Source: Chitinophaga arvensicola
GTDB lineage: Bacteria > Bacteroidota > Bacteroidia > Chitinophagales > Chitinophagaceae
DNA: 64,000 bases
NCBI RefSeq assembly: GCF_900110835.1
Contig: NZ_FOJG01000002.1
Location: 3,364,698-3,428,697, forward strand
Direction of reading: 5' to 3'
Shown piece after piece: positions 36,401 to 45,532 of this stretch (positions within the stretch are counted from its first letter, which is position 1; every line of letters starts with the position of its first letter). Below the pieces are notes generated by a model, which worked only from the letters and a program-made list of their open reading frames with translations, ran no database searches and was not told the origin of the DNA. Made by a program: the position numbers and the translations under genes.

Positions 36401-37144
36401 CTATGATTTTGTAGCAATGATGATCAGTCGCGGCGAACGCTGTTCATCGTAGCTGTTAAAGTGATAGTCGCCGAATATTTCTGTTATCTCAAGTCCCTGT
36501 TTGGCAAACATGACTTCAAACTCTTCCCTGGTAAAGGCGTTCACGCTTTCTGTATAAGTAGCACGACGCATTTTTTCCTTGTCCAGGATACTGATCTGCT
36601 TCATAAATTTATGAGCTTTCAGTTCCCGGCGGATATCAAATACCACGTTGTCCTTCTCCTTTACCTCATCATTTACCAGGTGAGCAGCCACATAGTTACT
36701 GTTCAGGTAGTCAAGTACCAGTTTACCTCCCGGTTTCAGGGCATTCTTCAGGGTTCTCAACGCATTGTCGTTGTCGCGCTGGGATTCGAAATAGCCGAAA
36801 CTGGTAAAGAAATTGAATACCACATCAAAGTAGTTCACGCGGAAAGGCAGGCGCATATCATGCTGGAAGAAGCTCAGGTGAGCGCTTTCCAGCTTTTTAG
36901 CTATATTAATACTTTCGATAGACAGATCGATTCCCGTTACATAGTAGCCTTTATCTGCCAGGTACTTGGCATGACGTCCCCTTCCACAGGCTACATCGAG
37001 CATTTCCGCGTCTGCTGCAGGGTGCAGGTAGGTAAGCAACTTATCAATAAATGCCGCGGCTTCCCTGTCGTCCCGGTTGTTGTACAACAGGTGATAGTAG
37101 GGCGAATTAAACCAATCTTTAAACCAGAGTTTATCTACTTCCAT
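36401..37144 (-). CDS. Class I SAM-dependent methyltransferase
   Basis: A 247-residue methyltransferase. MLDVACGRGRHAKYLADKGY around residues 48-67 is motif I, GIDLS follows as the acidic end of the next strand, and VVFNFFTSFGYF is a post-motif segment. The target is unknown; relatives act on small molecules. It sits in the envelope operon, 33 bases after the LTA-synthase-like gene. Confidence 0.88.
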   Translation of the reverse strand: MEVDKLWFKDWFNSPYYHLLYNNRDDREAAAFIDKLLTYLHPAADAEMLDVACGRGRHAKYLADKGYYVTGIDLSIESINIAKKLESAHLSFFQHDMRLPFRVNYFDVVFNFFTSFGYFESQRDNDNALRTLKNALKPGGKLVLDYLNSNYVAAHLVNDEVKEKDNVVFDIRRELKAHKFMKQISILDKEKMRRATYTESVNAFTREEFEVMFAKQGLEITEIFGDYHFNSYDEQRSPRLIIIATKS

Positions 37145-37177
37145 ATTTTTGTGCAGCTATAGACAGCAACAAGGCAG

Positions 37178-39196
37178 CTATTTTTTATTGTTAAACATCA
37201 AATATCGGGTGCTTTCGTAAAAGCCACGTGTTAAATTATCGAGGCTTTTCGCTGTATCCGGTTGCTGTGCAAGGATATTTTTCAACGGGTCGCCCTTCAG
37301 GTCGTACATTGCCGTAGCATTGGTGATCAGATTGATTTCATACAGATACTGATCGCCTAATGTAGCGTAAAAAGGCATCTGGTTACGCAAATAAGTGATG
37401 AACACATATTTATCATTCACCCGGGTACTATCGAACAGGTCTACACCCAGGGTATAGTTCCGGTAAGGCATACCCACCATCTTTGCCACCGTAGGATATA
37501 CATCCAGCAGGCTGCCGGGCGTATTGATCTGTTGCGGCGCCAGGTGTTTGGGACTGTACATAAACGCAGTGACATGCACCCCACCGGTAGACAGTTCATA
37601 TTCCGGTAACGGCATAAAGCTGTAAGGATTCAGCACGCAGTTGTGATCGCCGAAAAACACGAAAATGGTATTGTCCAGGTAACCGTCCTTGCGGGCCATG
37701 TCTATCAGGTGGCCTACGTTATAGTCTTCATACCGCAGGGCATTAAACTGATCGATCGACACAAAGCCCGATTGTTTGAACTTTTTCATGTCGATATCTT
37801 TCTCCGTCAGCTTCTTAAAATCGCCGGCGCCGCTGGTGGTGGTGTAAGGCGGATGATTGTCTGCCAGCTGGAGGAAAGCTACAAAGGGCTTCTTCTTATC
37901 ATTATTTTCTTTAAAAATACCACTGGCTTCTGTAATCAGGTCGTAGTCGGAAACGCCCCATACATCGGCCTTTGGCGATTTATACATGCCTTCCTCATAA
38001 ATACGTACGCCTTCCACATTGTTGGTAAACACCGCGCGGATATTGGCCCAGTTGGTATTTCCTCCAAGGAGGTACAGCCGGTCATAACCTTTGAACTGAT
38101 CCATCACGATACGCTGATCCAGCATTTTGGGATGACGGCTGGCCGTTTTCACGGCAGTGATATCAGGTAAACCAGTATGCACCCCGAATACTGTCTTTGC
38201 CGTACTGATGGCTGGCACATAGAAATTTTTGAACAGGATACCGCTATCGGCGAGGCGCTTCATATTAGGGGTGGCCTGCATAGGGTTTCCGTACATGCTG
38301 GTAACGGCGGCGCCGGTAGATTCCAGCATTACCAGCACCACATTGAGCCGGGGTTTAGCGCTGTCACCAGCAATGGTACGCACATAGTTCAGTCCATTCA
38401 CATCGGTAGAGTCTACCTTCAGGTAAGATGCTATCGCAGGGTAATATTTTTTAGTGGCTTGCAGATCGTAAGTATCTCCTTTCACCGAAAAGTTAGAGGC
38501 AAAATACAAGATGGGGTTGAGTCCCAGGCTGGTTACGCCATTGTCGCGGGTAAACATGGCCTGGCTCCAGCGGAGCGGGAAATAAGCAATATTTCCATAA
38601 ATACCGGCGGCAAACAGCAACACCATTCCTATGAAATAGCCGGTATAGGGCCAGTTGCGCAGGTAAATAACCGGTTGCGCAGCATATTTTTTCCAGGTAG
38701 CCTTCTGCAGGCGGTATACCAGGAACATAAATATAAAGATACCAAGGGCGCCTCTCACTACCGGGTAACTCTGCCACACCATCCGGGCATTGTCTGCCCG
38801 TTCTCCTTTGGCTAGGAACCTTAATACGGAAGGATCCAGCCGCTGCCCGAGGTAGTCGTAATGACCCAGATCCAGGATATACAGCAGTGTGAGCAGCAGG
38901 TATACCAGGAAAAAGTAGATAAAATTGGATTTACGTATAGCCGGGGAGGTAAAAAATTTATTACGGGTAATCAACGCCAGCAGTAGTACGGGAATCATCA
39001 GGTACAACGCTAACCGGAGGTCAAATCTGAGTCCCAGGTTCCATGCCCTGATGATCGCTGCATGCTCTGTAATGGTTGTTTTAAAGAAGAACAGGTAAAA
39101 TATAGCCCTGAACATCACCATTAGCAGGAAGAGGTAAAGCGTTTGAACAAACACATAACGAATATACCGGGGTATATTCTTCCACGAGTATTGCAT
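37178..39196 (-). CDS. LTA-synthase/sulfatase-superfamily membrane enzyme
   Basis: A 672-residue protein with five N-terminal membrane segments (within 1-220) and an extracytoplasmic alkaline-phosphatase-fold domain. VVLVMLEST (286-294) carries the metal-ligand Glu292, STAKTVFG (331-338) the likely Thr nucleophile, and FFGDHN the Asp/His metal ligands. No formylglycine (C/SxPxR) motif is present, so it is a phosphoglycerol- or phosphoethanolamine-transferase-type enzyme and not an arylsulfatase. In a Gram-negative envelope it probably decorates a glycan or lipid. First gene of the five-gene operon. Confidence 0.9.
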   Translation of the reverse strand: MQYSWKNIPRYIRYVFVQTLYLFLLMVMFRAIFYLFFFKTTITEHAAIIRAWNLGLRFDLRLALYLMIPVLLLALITRNKFFTSPAIRKSNFIYFFLVYLLLTLLYILDLGHYDYLGQRLDPSVLRFLAKGERADNARMVWQSYPVVRGALGIFIFMFLVYRLQKATWKKYAAQPVIYLRNWPYTGYFIGMVLLFAAGIYGNIAYFPLRWSQAMFTRDNGVTSLGLNPILYFASNFSVKGDTYDLQATKKYYPAIASYLKVDSTDVNGLNYVRTIAGDSAKPRLNVVLVMLESTGAAVTSMYGNPMQATPNMKRLADSGILFKNFYVPAISTAKTVFGVHTGLPDITAVKTASRHPKMLDQRIVMDQFKGYDRLYLLGGNTNWANIRAVFTNNVEGVRIYEEGMYKSPKADVWGVSDYDLITEASGIFKENNDKKKPFVAFLQLADNHPPYTTTSGAGDFKKLTEKDIDMKKFKQSGFVSIDQFNALRYEDYNVGHLIDMARKDGYLDNTIFVFFGDHNCVLNPYSFMPLPEYELSTGGVHVTAFMYSPKHLAPQQINTPGSLLDVYPTVAKMVGMPYRNYTLGVDLFDSTRVNDKYVFITYLRNQMPFYATLGDQYLYEINLITNATAMYDLKGDPLKNILAQQPDTAKSLDNLTRGFYESTRYLMFNNKK

Positions 39197-39230
39197 GTAA
39201 CGTATAGCTGTTTTTTAAAAAGCGTAGCTG

Positions 39231-39238
39231 CAAATATA
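39231..39238 (-). promoter_or_regulatory. Predicted -7 element for the LTA-synthase-like operon
   Basis: TATATTTG on the minus strand fits the Bacteroidota -7 consensus TAnnTTTG and lies 34 bases upstream of the ATG. No clean TTTG is found at the usual -33 distance, so this is a partial match. Confidence 0.45.
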
Positions 39239-39332
39239 GTGAAAAGTGAATGGGTAAAATTGAAAAACAGGGATGTTCCGGGGGGATAAGGCATCATCTT
39301 TTCATAATTAGGATTTCTGGAATGGATTTTTT

Positions 39333-39340
39333 TATATTTG
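39333..39340 (+). promoter_or_regulatory. Predicted -7 element for glmM
   Basis: TATATTTG on the plus strand fits TAnnTTTG and lies 23 bases before the chosen GTG start. With the divergent element at 39231-39238 it makes a symmetric pair in this intergenic region. A good -33 element was not seen. Confidence 0.45.
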
Positions 39341-39363
39341 CCTTCCTTTAAAAATTGAATCTT

Positions 39364-40746
39364 GTGGCACTGATCAAATCGATATCCGGCATACGCGGAA
39401 CCATAGGCGGTAAGCCCGGCGAGGGACTTTCTCCATTAGATGTGGTAAAATTCACAGCGGCATACGGTACCTGGCTCAGCCAGCAAACAGACAACCGTAA
39501 GGTGGTAATAGGCCGTGATGGCCGTATTTCCGGCGAAATGGTAAAAAACCTGGTTGTATCCACCCTGAACGGGCTGGGTATTGACGTGGTAGACCTGGGT
39601 TTATCCACTACCCCCACCGTAGAACTGGCGGTAACCATGGAAAATGCCGCCGGCGGTATTATCCTTACCGCCAGCCATAACCCGAGAGAATGGAACGCCC
39701 TGAAACTGCTCAACAGCAAAGGCGAATTCATTTCCGGCGAAGACGGTGCTGCATTGCTGGACATTGCAGAGCGCGAGGACTTCAATTTTGCGGATGTAAA
39801 TAAGCTCGGTACCTACACGGTAGACGATTCTTACCTGCAAAAGCATATTGACCTGGTGGTGAACTACCCCTTAGTGGATGTACCTGCCATCAAGGCCCGC
39901 AATTTCAAGGTAGTAATAGACGCGGTAAATTCTACCGGTGCTTTATTTGTTCCTCCTTTGCTGAAAGCATTGGGTGTGGAAGAAGTGGAAGTATTGTTTG
40001 GCGAAGTAAACGGCAAATTCAGCCACAATCCCGAGCCACTGGCAGAAAACCTGACGGCCCTGTCCAACGAAGTAAATAAATCCAATGCCGACCTGGGTAT
40101 TGCTGTAGATCCGGATGTAGACCGCCTTTGCTTTGTTTGCGAAGATGGCAGCATGTTCGGGGAAGAATACACCCTGGTAGCGGTAGCAGACTACGTATTA
40201 AGCAAGAGAAAGGGTAACACCGTTTCCAATATGTCTTCCACACAGGCGTTGAAAGACGTTACACTGAAGCATGGCGGCCAATACACGCCATCTGCTGTAG
40301 GTGAAGTAAATGTGGTAAAGAAAATGAAAGATACCAATGCCGTAATCGGCGGGGAAGGCAATGGTGGTATCATTGTTCCGGACCTGCACTACGGCCGCGA
40401 CGCCCTGATCGGTATCGGGTTATTCCTGAGCCACCTGGCCCACAGCAAAAAAAGCATCAAAGCATTGCGCAACAGCTACCCCGACTACTTCATCTCTAAA
40501 AACAAAATAGAGCTGGATAAAGGTGTAGATGTAAAAACCATCTTCGAAAAAATCAAGGTGAAGTATAAAAACCAACCGCTGAATACAGAAGACGGACTGA
40601 AAATAGAGTTCGACAAGGATTGGGTACATCTCCGTACTTCCAATACAGAGCCTATTATCCGCATTTATGCAGAAAGTCAGAATGAGACTACGGCAGATAA
40701 TATCGCCAAAAGGATCATGCAGGATATCAAGGAGTTCATGCACTAG
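39364..40746 (+). CDS. glmM: Phosphoglucosamine mutase
   Basis: A 460-residue alpha-D-phosphohexomutase from GTG 39364, giving MALIKSISGIRGTIGG, the usual Bacteroidota GlmM start; a TTG three codons earlier is the other option. The phosphoserine loop TASHNP, the metal loop DPDVDR, the sugar-binding GEGNGG and the C-terminal phosphate-binding RTSNTEP are all present. GlmM interconverts glucosamine-6-P and glucosamine-1-P for peptidoglycan and LPS precursors. It is a single gene with its own terminator downstream. Confidence 0.95.
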   Translation: MALIKSISGIRGTIGGKPGEGLSPLDVVKFTAAYGTWLSQQTDNRKVVIGRDGRISGEMVKNLVVSTLNGLGIDVVDLGLSTTPTVELAVTMENAAGGIILTASHNPREWNALKLLNSKGEFISGEDGAALLDIAEREDFNFADVNKLGTYTVDDSYLQKHIDLVVNYPLVDVPAIKARNFKVVIDAVNSTGALFVPPLLKALGVEEVEVLFGEVNGKFSHNPEPLAENLTALSNEVNKSNADLGIAVDPDVDRLCFVCEDGSMFGEEYTLVAVADYVLSKRKGNTVSNMSSTQALKDVTLKHGGQYTPSAVGEVNVVKKMKDTNAVIGGEGNGGIIVPDLHYGRDALIGIGLFLSHLAHSKKSIKALRNSYPDYFISKNKIELDKGVDVKTIFEKIKVKYKNQPLNTEDGLKIEFDKDWVHLRTSNTEPIIRIYAESQNETTADNIAKRIMQDIKEFMH

Positions 40747-40761
40747 TTTGCAAACGCTCTG

Positions 40762-40806
40762 CCCAAAAAGAAAAGCGCAGGAAATACCGGCGCTTTTCTT
40801 TTTGGG
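40762..40806. terminator. Bidirectional terminator between glmM and the FtsX-like permease
   Basis: Perfect 17-bp inverted repeat beginning CCCAAAAAGAAAAGCGC with an 11-base loop; the GC core is short and the outer arms are A-rich on one side and T-rich on the other, so it can work in both directions. It starts 16 bases after the glmM stop and ends 25 bases before the stop of the converging permease gene. Confidence 0.85.
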
Positions 40807-40830
40807 ATACTCCCATCGCTTCTTTCAAAA

Positions 40831-43230
40831 TTATTCGCTTCTTAAACTCTTCACCGGGTTAGCCAGAGCAGCCTGAATAGCCTGGTAACTCACGGTCAAT
40901 AGCGTAATCATCAGGGCGCCGGCTCCTGTAGCGGCAAAGATCCACCAACTGATGTTCGTATGATATTCATACTTCTGCAGCCAGGCGTGCAGGAAATACC
41001 AGGTTAGCGGAATAGCAATCACGCAGGAGAAGATAACCAGGACCAGAAAATCCTTTGACAACAGCTTCCATAAATTGAAAACCGTTGCCCCCAGTACTTT
41101 ACGTACACCAATCTCTTTGACCCGTTGTTCCACCATGAATGAAGCCAGCCCGAACAGGCCAAGGCAGGAAATAAAGATAGCTAAGGCTGCAAAAATACCT
41201 GCCAGCCTGCCAATACGTTCTTCGTCGGCAAATTTCTTTGCATAGATATCATCGATGAAACGGAAATCGAAGGGACTTCCGGGATTATATTTTTTGAACA
41301 CCGGCTCAATTTTAGCAAGCGCCTGGCGTACAGGTATCTTCGGATGGATACGAAGCACCATGCTGCTCATCCAACTTCTGTTCCCGCAAAAAAATATGAC
41401 CGGTGCAGGTTTCCCATAAGGAGATTCCATCACCATATCTTTTACCACCCCTACAATAACATGGGGAACATTGGCAAAGATGGTACCCTTGTAGTTGATA
41501 ATTTCCCCGACAGGATGCTGGAGTCCTGTCAATTTTGCGGCCGATTCATTCAGGATAACACCTCCCATGCTGCTGGCTGTATCTGCGGGAAAGCTCCTGG
41601 AAAAGTCGCGCCCTGCTACTACCTTCCAGCCAACAGTACGACCATAGTCATAGTCTACATTGAGCGTCCCGAAGTTAAAGTTGTTCCCGGGCTCAACACC
41701 TTTCCAGTAAAAACCGCCGTTACCGGAAGATATTTCCGTAGGCAGGCTGTTGGTTTCTCCCATATCTGTTATAACACCACTCTGCAGCAATTCCCTGCGG
41801 ATGGCTTCGTCATGATTGTGCAGATCGTCAGTATTCATCTCAACAGCAATAAGTCCTGCCCGGTCGTAGCCAACGGGTCTGTCCTTTGCATATTGTATCT
41901 GGCGGAAAACGATGATGGTTCCGATGATCAGGGTAACGGACACCGTAAACTGTACAACTACCAATGCCTTCCGTGGTACAGCGGCCCAACGGCCGACCCG
42001 GAAAGTACCTTTGAGTACGCGGATTGGCTGAAACGCCGACAAATAAAAGGCCGGATAGCTGCCCGCTACGAGGCCGGTAAGAAAAGTGAAGGCAAAAAGA
42101 GATCCCCAGAAATAAATATTGCTCCAGGGCAGGGACATATGTTTGTTTGCCAGGGCATTGAAAAGAGGAAGTGAAAGTTGCACCAGCACAAGTGCCAGCA
42201 ACAACGATAAGAAGGCCACAGCCAATGATTCGCAGATGAATTGCCCGATCAGCTGCCCGCGCAGGGAGCCGATGGCTTTGCGGATACCCACTTCTTTTGC
42301 CCTTCGTTCGCTCCTGGCCGTGCTCAGATTCATGAAGTTGATACAGGCCAGCAGCAGCACAAATACGCCGATGATCCCGAAGAGCCATACATGCTGGATC
42401 CGGCCACCTGACATCTTTCCATTGTTAAACTCATTGTATAAATGCAGTTTATCCAGGGGGAACAAAGTGGCATTTTCCACATATCCCTGGATATGGCTCA
42501 CAGGTGCATCTTTTATGGAAGCAGCTGCCTGCTCCATCGTCACATGATCTTCCAACTGTACATAGAGGAGTCCGCAATGGTTATACCAATTGCCCTGCGG
42601 GTCGTCTGAGTTAAACCAGTTGGCTTTATTTTCCCAGGGCATGATGCAGTCGGTTTCATAGAAAGAGGTGTTCTCCGGCAGGTCTTTATAAACACCGCCT
42701 ACTTTCAATGTCACGTTATTATCTATAAGAATAGTTTTGTTGATCGGATCCTGCTGCCCAAAAACTGCGAGTGCTTTGGATTGTGAAAGCAAACAGGTAG
42801 AAGGATCTTTCAGGGCGCCTCTGTTACCTTTCAACATCTGCAGCGAAAACATTTCCGGGAAATCCTTTTCTGCATACATTGCCACACCGGATAACTTTTT
42901 ATCACCTGCCGCCAGCACATGCGCCCCTCTCCCGGCTACCAGCGAGCTATACTTAAAATCTTTCCCGTACTTCGTGCGAAGCTCATTGCCAAGGGGCATC
43001 TGTATGATCAGATTGGTATAGATAATTCCTTTATCGCTGGGTTGTACGGCTACCTGTGCCAGGCGATCGTGCTTTTCGTAATAGTGATCAAACTGGAGCT
43101 CGTCGGTTATCCACAGGCCAATCAGCAGGGCAATGACCATCCCCGATGCGAGGCCAATAATATTGATCATAGAGAACAATTTGTTCCTTAACAAATTGCG
43201 GCAGGCGATGGTAAGGTAGTTCTTGAGCAT
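40831..43230 (-). CDS. MacB/FtsX-type ABC transporter permease
   Basis: From ATG 43230 the product is 799 residues (the frame extends five codons further to 43245). It has the two-fold layout of this family in Bacteroidota: an N-terminal helix with RNLLRNKLFSMINIIGLASGM, a MacB_PCD periplasmic domain, an FtsX core with RRAKEVGIRKAIGS, then a second set ending in VKEIGVRKVLGA. These permeases couple an ABC ATPase to extrusion or mechanical signalling. No ATPase gene is adjacent, so it is an orphan subunit. Confidence 0.9.
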   Translation of the reverse strand: MLKNYLTIACRNLLRNKLFSMINIIGLASGMVIALLIGLWITDELQFDHYYEKHDRLAQVAVQPSDKGIIYTNLIIQMPLGNELRTKYGKDFKYSSLVAGRGAHVLAAGDKKLSGVAMYAEKDFPEMFSLQMLKGNRGALKDPSTCLLSQSKALAVFGQQDPINKTILIDNNVTLKVGGVYKDLPENTSFYETDCIMPWENKANWFNSDDPQGNWYNHCGLLYVQLEDHVTMEQAAASIKDAPVSHIQGYVENATLFPLDKLHLYNEFNNGKMSGGRIQHVWLFGIIGVFVLLLACINFMNLSTARSERRAKEVGIRKAIGSLRGQLIGQFICESLAVAFLSLLLALVLVQLSLPLFNALANKHMSLPWSNIYFWGSLFAFTFLTGLVAGSYPAFYLSAFQPIRVLKGTFRVGRWAAVPRKALVVVQFTVSVTLIIGTIIVFRQIQYAKDRPVGYDRAGLIAVEMNTDDLHNHDEAIRRELLQSGVITDMGETNSLPTEISSGNGGFYWKGVEPGNNFNFGTLNVDYDYGRTVGWKVVAGRDFSRSFPADTASSMGGVILNESAAKLTGLQHPVGEIINYKGTIFANVPHVIVGVVKDMVMESPYGKPAPVIFFCGNRSWMSSMVLRIHPKIPVRQALAKIEPVFKKYNPGSPFDFRFIDDIYAKKFADEERIGRLAGIFAALAIFISCLGLFGLASFMVEQRVKEIGVRKVLGATVFNLWKLLSKDFLVLVIFSCVIAIPLTWYFLHAWLQKYEYHTNISWWIFAATGAGALMITLLTVSYQAIQAALANPVKSLRSE

Positions 43231-43441
43231 GTGATTTCCGGCCAAAAAAAATACCAGTATTCAAATGATTGATAATCAAATAGCGTAAATAACATAGCCT
43301 ATGCGCCGTGTACGGTTTTGATACACCGGTTGTACGATTTCGGAACATTACAAACCGGGATCAATGTAAAATATACACAATCATGCTGTAAACCGGTATG
43401 GAACTGCCATCTGAGGTAGGCTGATACCTGCCCTAAAACGA

Positions 43442-43475
43442 CGAAGCCGTCCGGCATGGTAGCTGGACGGCTTCG
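43442..43475 (-). terminator. Hairpin after the cysteine desulfurase gene
   Basis: Perfect 11-bp stem CGAAGCCGTCC / GGACGGCTTCG with a 12-base loop, 19 bases past the cysteine desulfurase stop. On the minus strand it is followed by a short GTTTTA tract. The remaining bases of this 264-base gap (43231-43494) show no gene. Confidence 0.6.
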
Positions 43476-43494
43476 CTATGAGGTATTTTGCTGA

Positions 43495-44622
43495 TTACAT
43501 CAGTTCGGTCAGTTTGGCTACTACCTGGTCTACTTCTGCTTTGGTGTTATTTTTACAGAAAGAGAAGCGAACCGCAATCTGGTTAGGATTGCTATTGATG
43601 GCGCGAATAACGTGAGATCCGGCATTGGCGCCGGAGGTACACGCACTGCCACCGGAGGCGCAGATGCCGTTGATGTCCATGTTGAACAGGATCATCTCCG
43701 TTTTTTCTGACTTAGGGAAAGCCACGTTCAGGACGGTGTACAGGCTGCGGCCGTGGAGATCACCATTGAAGGTCACTTCCGGAATGTGTTTTTGCAGCTG
43801 TTCTGCCATGTACATACGCAGGCCATTGATATGGGCACTGTGTTCGTCGTGGTGTAAGGTAGCCAGTTCCAGTGCTTTGGCGAAACCAATGATGCCATAC
43901 AGGTTTTCTGTACCGGCGCGCATATTGCGTTCCTGGCTGCCTCCCTGGATGAAAGGCGTTATTTTAACGTTTTCGTTGATATAAAGGATACCCACTCCTT
44001 TAGGGCCATGGAACTTGTGTCCGGCGCCGGTAATAAAATGTACGGGGGTGTTGCGCAGGTCGAACGGATAGTGACCTACGGTTTGCACGGTGTCGGAATG
44101 GAAGATGGCATCAAACTCTTTGCAGAGGTTACCTACAGCCTGCATATCGAGCAGGTTGCCGATTTCATTGTTGGCGTGCATGAGGGTCACCAGGCAACGC
44201 TCTGTGGAGTTTTGCAGGAGTTCACGCAGGTGGTCCATATCAATATGGCCGCTAGGCAGCACATTGACAAAAGAAAGGGCTACCCCATCGTGGTGGTGCA
44301 GGTACTCTACGGTGTGCAGGGTGGCGTGGTGCTCAATCGGCGAAGAAATGATATGCTTGCAACCGAGGTCTTTTACTGCCGCGTTGATGGCGGTGTTGCT
44401 GCTTTCTGTTCCGCCGGAGGTAAAAAAGATTTCTCCCGGATGCGCGTTCAATGTTTTGGCGACTGATTTACGTGCATTTTCGATACCCAGCCTTGATTCC
44501 CGTCCATAAGAATAGATAGAGGAAGGGTTGCCGAATTTTTCCGTCATAAATGGCAGCATTGCTTCCAATACCGCCGGGTCCAGCGATGTGGTTGCTGCAT
44601 TGTCGAAGTATATTCTTTCCAA
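43495..44622 (-). CDS. Cysteine desulfurase (NifS/IscS family)
   Basis: A 375-residue PLP enzyme. His99 (EHH) stacks on PLP, Lys203 in GAGHKFHGPKG forms the Schiff base, and Cys328 in SGGSACTSG is the catalytic cysteine on a mobile loop, as in class I IscS/NifS proteins. It takes sulfur from cysteine for Fe-S clusters or thiolation. The start is TTG at 44622 (gives MERIYFDNAATT, the standard family N-terminus); no in-frame ATG is close. No isc or suf partners are next to it. Confidence 0.93.
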   Translation of the reverse strand: MERIYFDNAATTSLDPAVLEAMLPFMTEKFGNPSSIYSYGRESRLGIENARKSVAKTLNAHPGEIFFTSGGTESSNTAINAAVKDLGCKHIISSPIEHHATLHTVEYLHHHDGVALSFVNVLPSGHIDMDHLRELLQNSTERCLVTLMHANNEIGNLLDMQAVGNLCKEFDAIFHSDTVQTVGHYPFDLRNTPVHFITGAGHKFHGPKGVGILYINENVKITPFIQGGSQERNMRAGTENLYGIIGFAKALELATLHHDEHSAHINGLRMYMAEQLQKHIPEVTFNGDLHGRSLYTVLNVAFPKSEKTEMILFNMDINGICASGGSACTSGANAGSHVIRAINSNPNQIAVRFSFCKNNTKAEVDQVVAKLTELM

Positions 44623-44737
44623 TGTCTGGTGGTTTTTGATAAAAGAATAATAATTAATGGTGGTTGGTGGTCTTGAAAGGAAGCAAAGTTCCGAAAATTT
44701 TGGGATTTTGCATTTCGCATTTTTTTAAACGGAAAGA

Positions 44738-44774
44738 AAAGGGGGAACAGCGTGCAGCACGCTGTTCCCCCTTT
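44738..44774 (-). terminator. Terminator of the LytS/LytTR operon
   Basis: An 18-bp perfect inverted repeat (AAAGGGGGAACAGCGTGC and its complement) centred on base 44756, beginning 27 bases past the LytTR stop. On the minus strand it ends in a TTTTCTTT tract. The stem is long and GC-rich, so this is a strong terminator. Confidence 0.88.
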
Positions 44775-44800
44775 ATTGGCATCCCCGGAGGGGAAATATA

Positions 44801-45532
44801 TTAGGAATTTCTGTTAATCACATCATAAAACCGGTCGCGGTAGCCATCTGAAATGGGGATGGACTGGTTGGCGATCATCACGGTATTTTTTTCCACACAG
44901 TTTATTTTATTGAGTGAAACCAGGTAGGAACGGTGTACCCGGATAAATTTATCGGCGGGTAAACGGGTTTCGAATGATTTCAGGCTGCGCAGTGTGAGTA
45001 CGGGCAGATTATGCGTATAAATTTTCGTATAGTCTTTAAGTGCTTCGATGAAAAGAATATCTTCCAGGTTGATCTTAATGATCTTATATTCTGTTTTGAT
45101 GAAGATGTAATCGTTGACCCAGGCCGCGTCCATGGGGATGGCGTTATTACCGGCGCTGACGTTTTTCTGCTGGGACACCGACCAGGTTTCGCTGGCTTTG
45201 GCGGCCGCTTTCAGAAAGCGTTCAAAAGGCACGGGTTTCAGGAGGTAATCTACTACGTCCAGGTTAAAGCCATCGAGGGCATATTCTCCATAAGCGGTAG
45301 TAAATACCACCATGGGCGGATATTTGAGGGATTTCAAAAACTGGATACCGGTAATATCGGGCATTTTAATGTCGAGAAATACCAGGTCTACCGGTTCATC
45401 CTGGATGAAACGCAACGCGGTGGCTGCATTTTCGAATTTACCAGCCAGGGTAAGAAAAGGTACCTTACGGATGTAATCTTCGATGATTTCCAGCGCCAGC
45501 GGCTCGTCATCCACTGCAATACACTTTATCAT
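44801..45532 (-). CDS. LytTR-family response regulator
   Basis: A 243-residue regulator. Residues 1-120 are a receiver domain with the acidic pair DDE at 8-10 and phosphoacceptor Asp54 in FLDIKMPD; residues about 140-243 are a LytTR DNA-binding domain with FIRVHRSYLVSLNKI. It binds direct repeats upstream of target genes, often for envelope or surface functions. Its ATG overlaps the stop of the sensor kinase gene by four bases, so the two form a two-component system. Confidence 0.93.
   Translation of the reverse strand: MIKCIAVDDEPLALEIIEDYIRKVPFLTLAGKFENAATALRFIQDEPVDLVFLDIKMPDITGIQFLKSLKYPPMVVFTTAYGEYALDGFNLDVVDYLLKPVPFERFLKAAAKASETWSVSQQKNVSAGNNAIPMDAAWVNDYIFIKTEYKIIKINLEDILFIEALKDYTKIYTHNLPVLTLRSLKSFETRLPADKFIRVHRSYLVSLNKINCVEKNTVMIANQSIPISDGYRDRFYDVINRNS

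Noticed and set aside
37178..39196. Arylsulfatase call for the sulfatase-superfamily protein
   Set aside because: No C/SxPxR formylglycine motif; membrane segments and a Thr-type site fit LTA-synthase-like enzymes, so it is not a target of the FGE-like lipoprotein.
41344..42174. A 276-codon plus-strand frame opposite the FtsX-like permease
   Set aside because: Antisense shadow; no domain or start signal that would support it.
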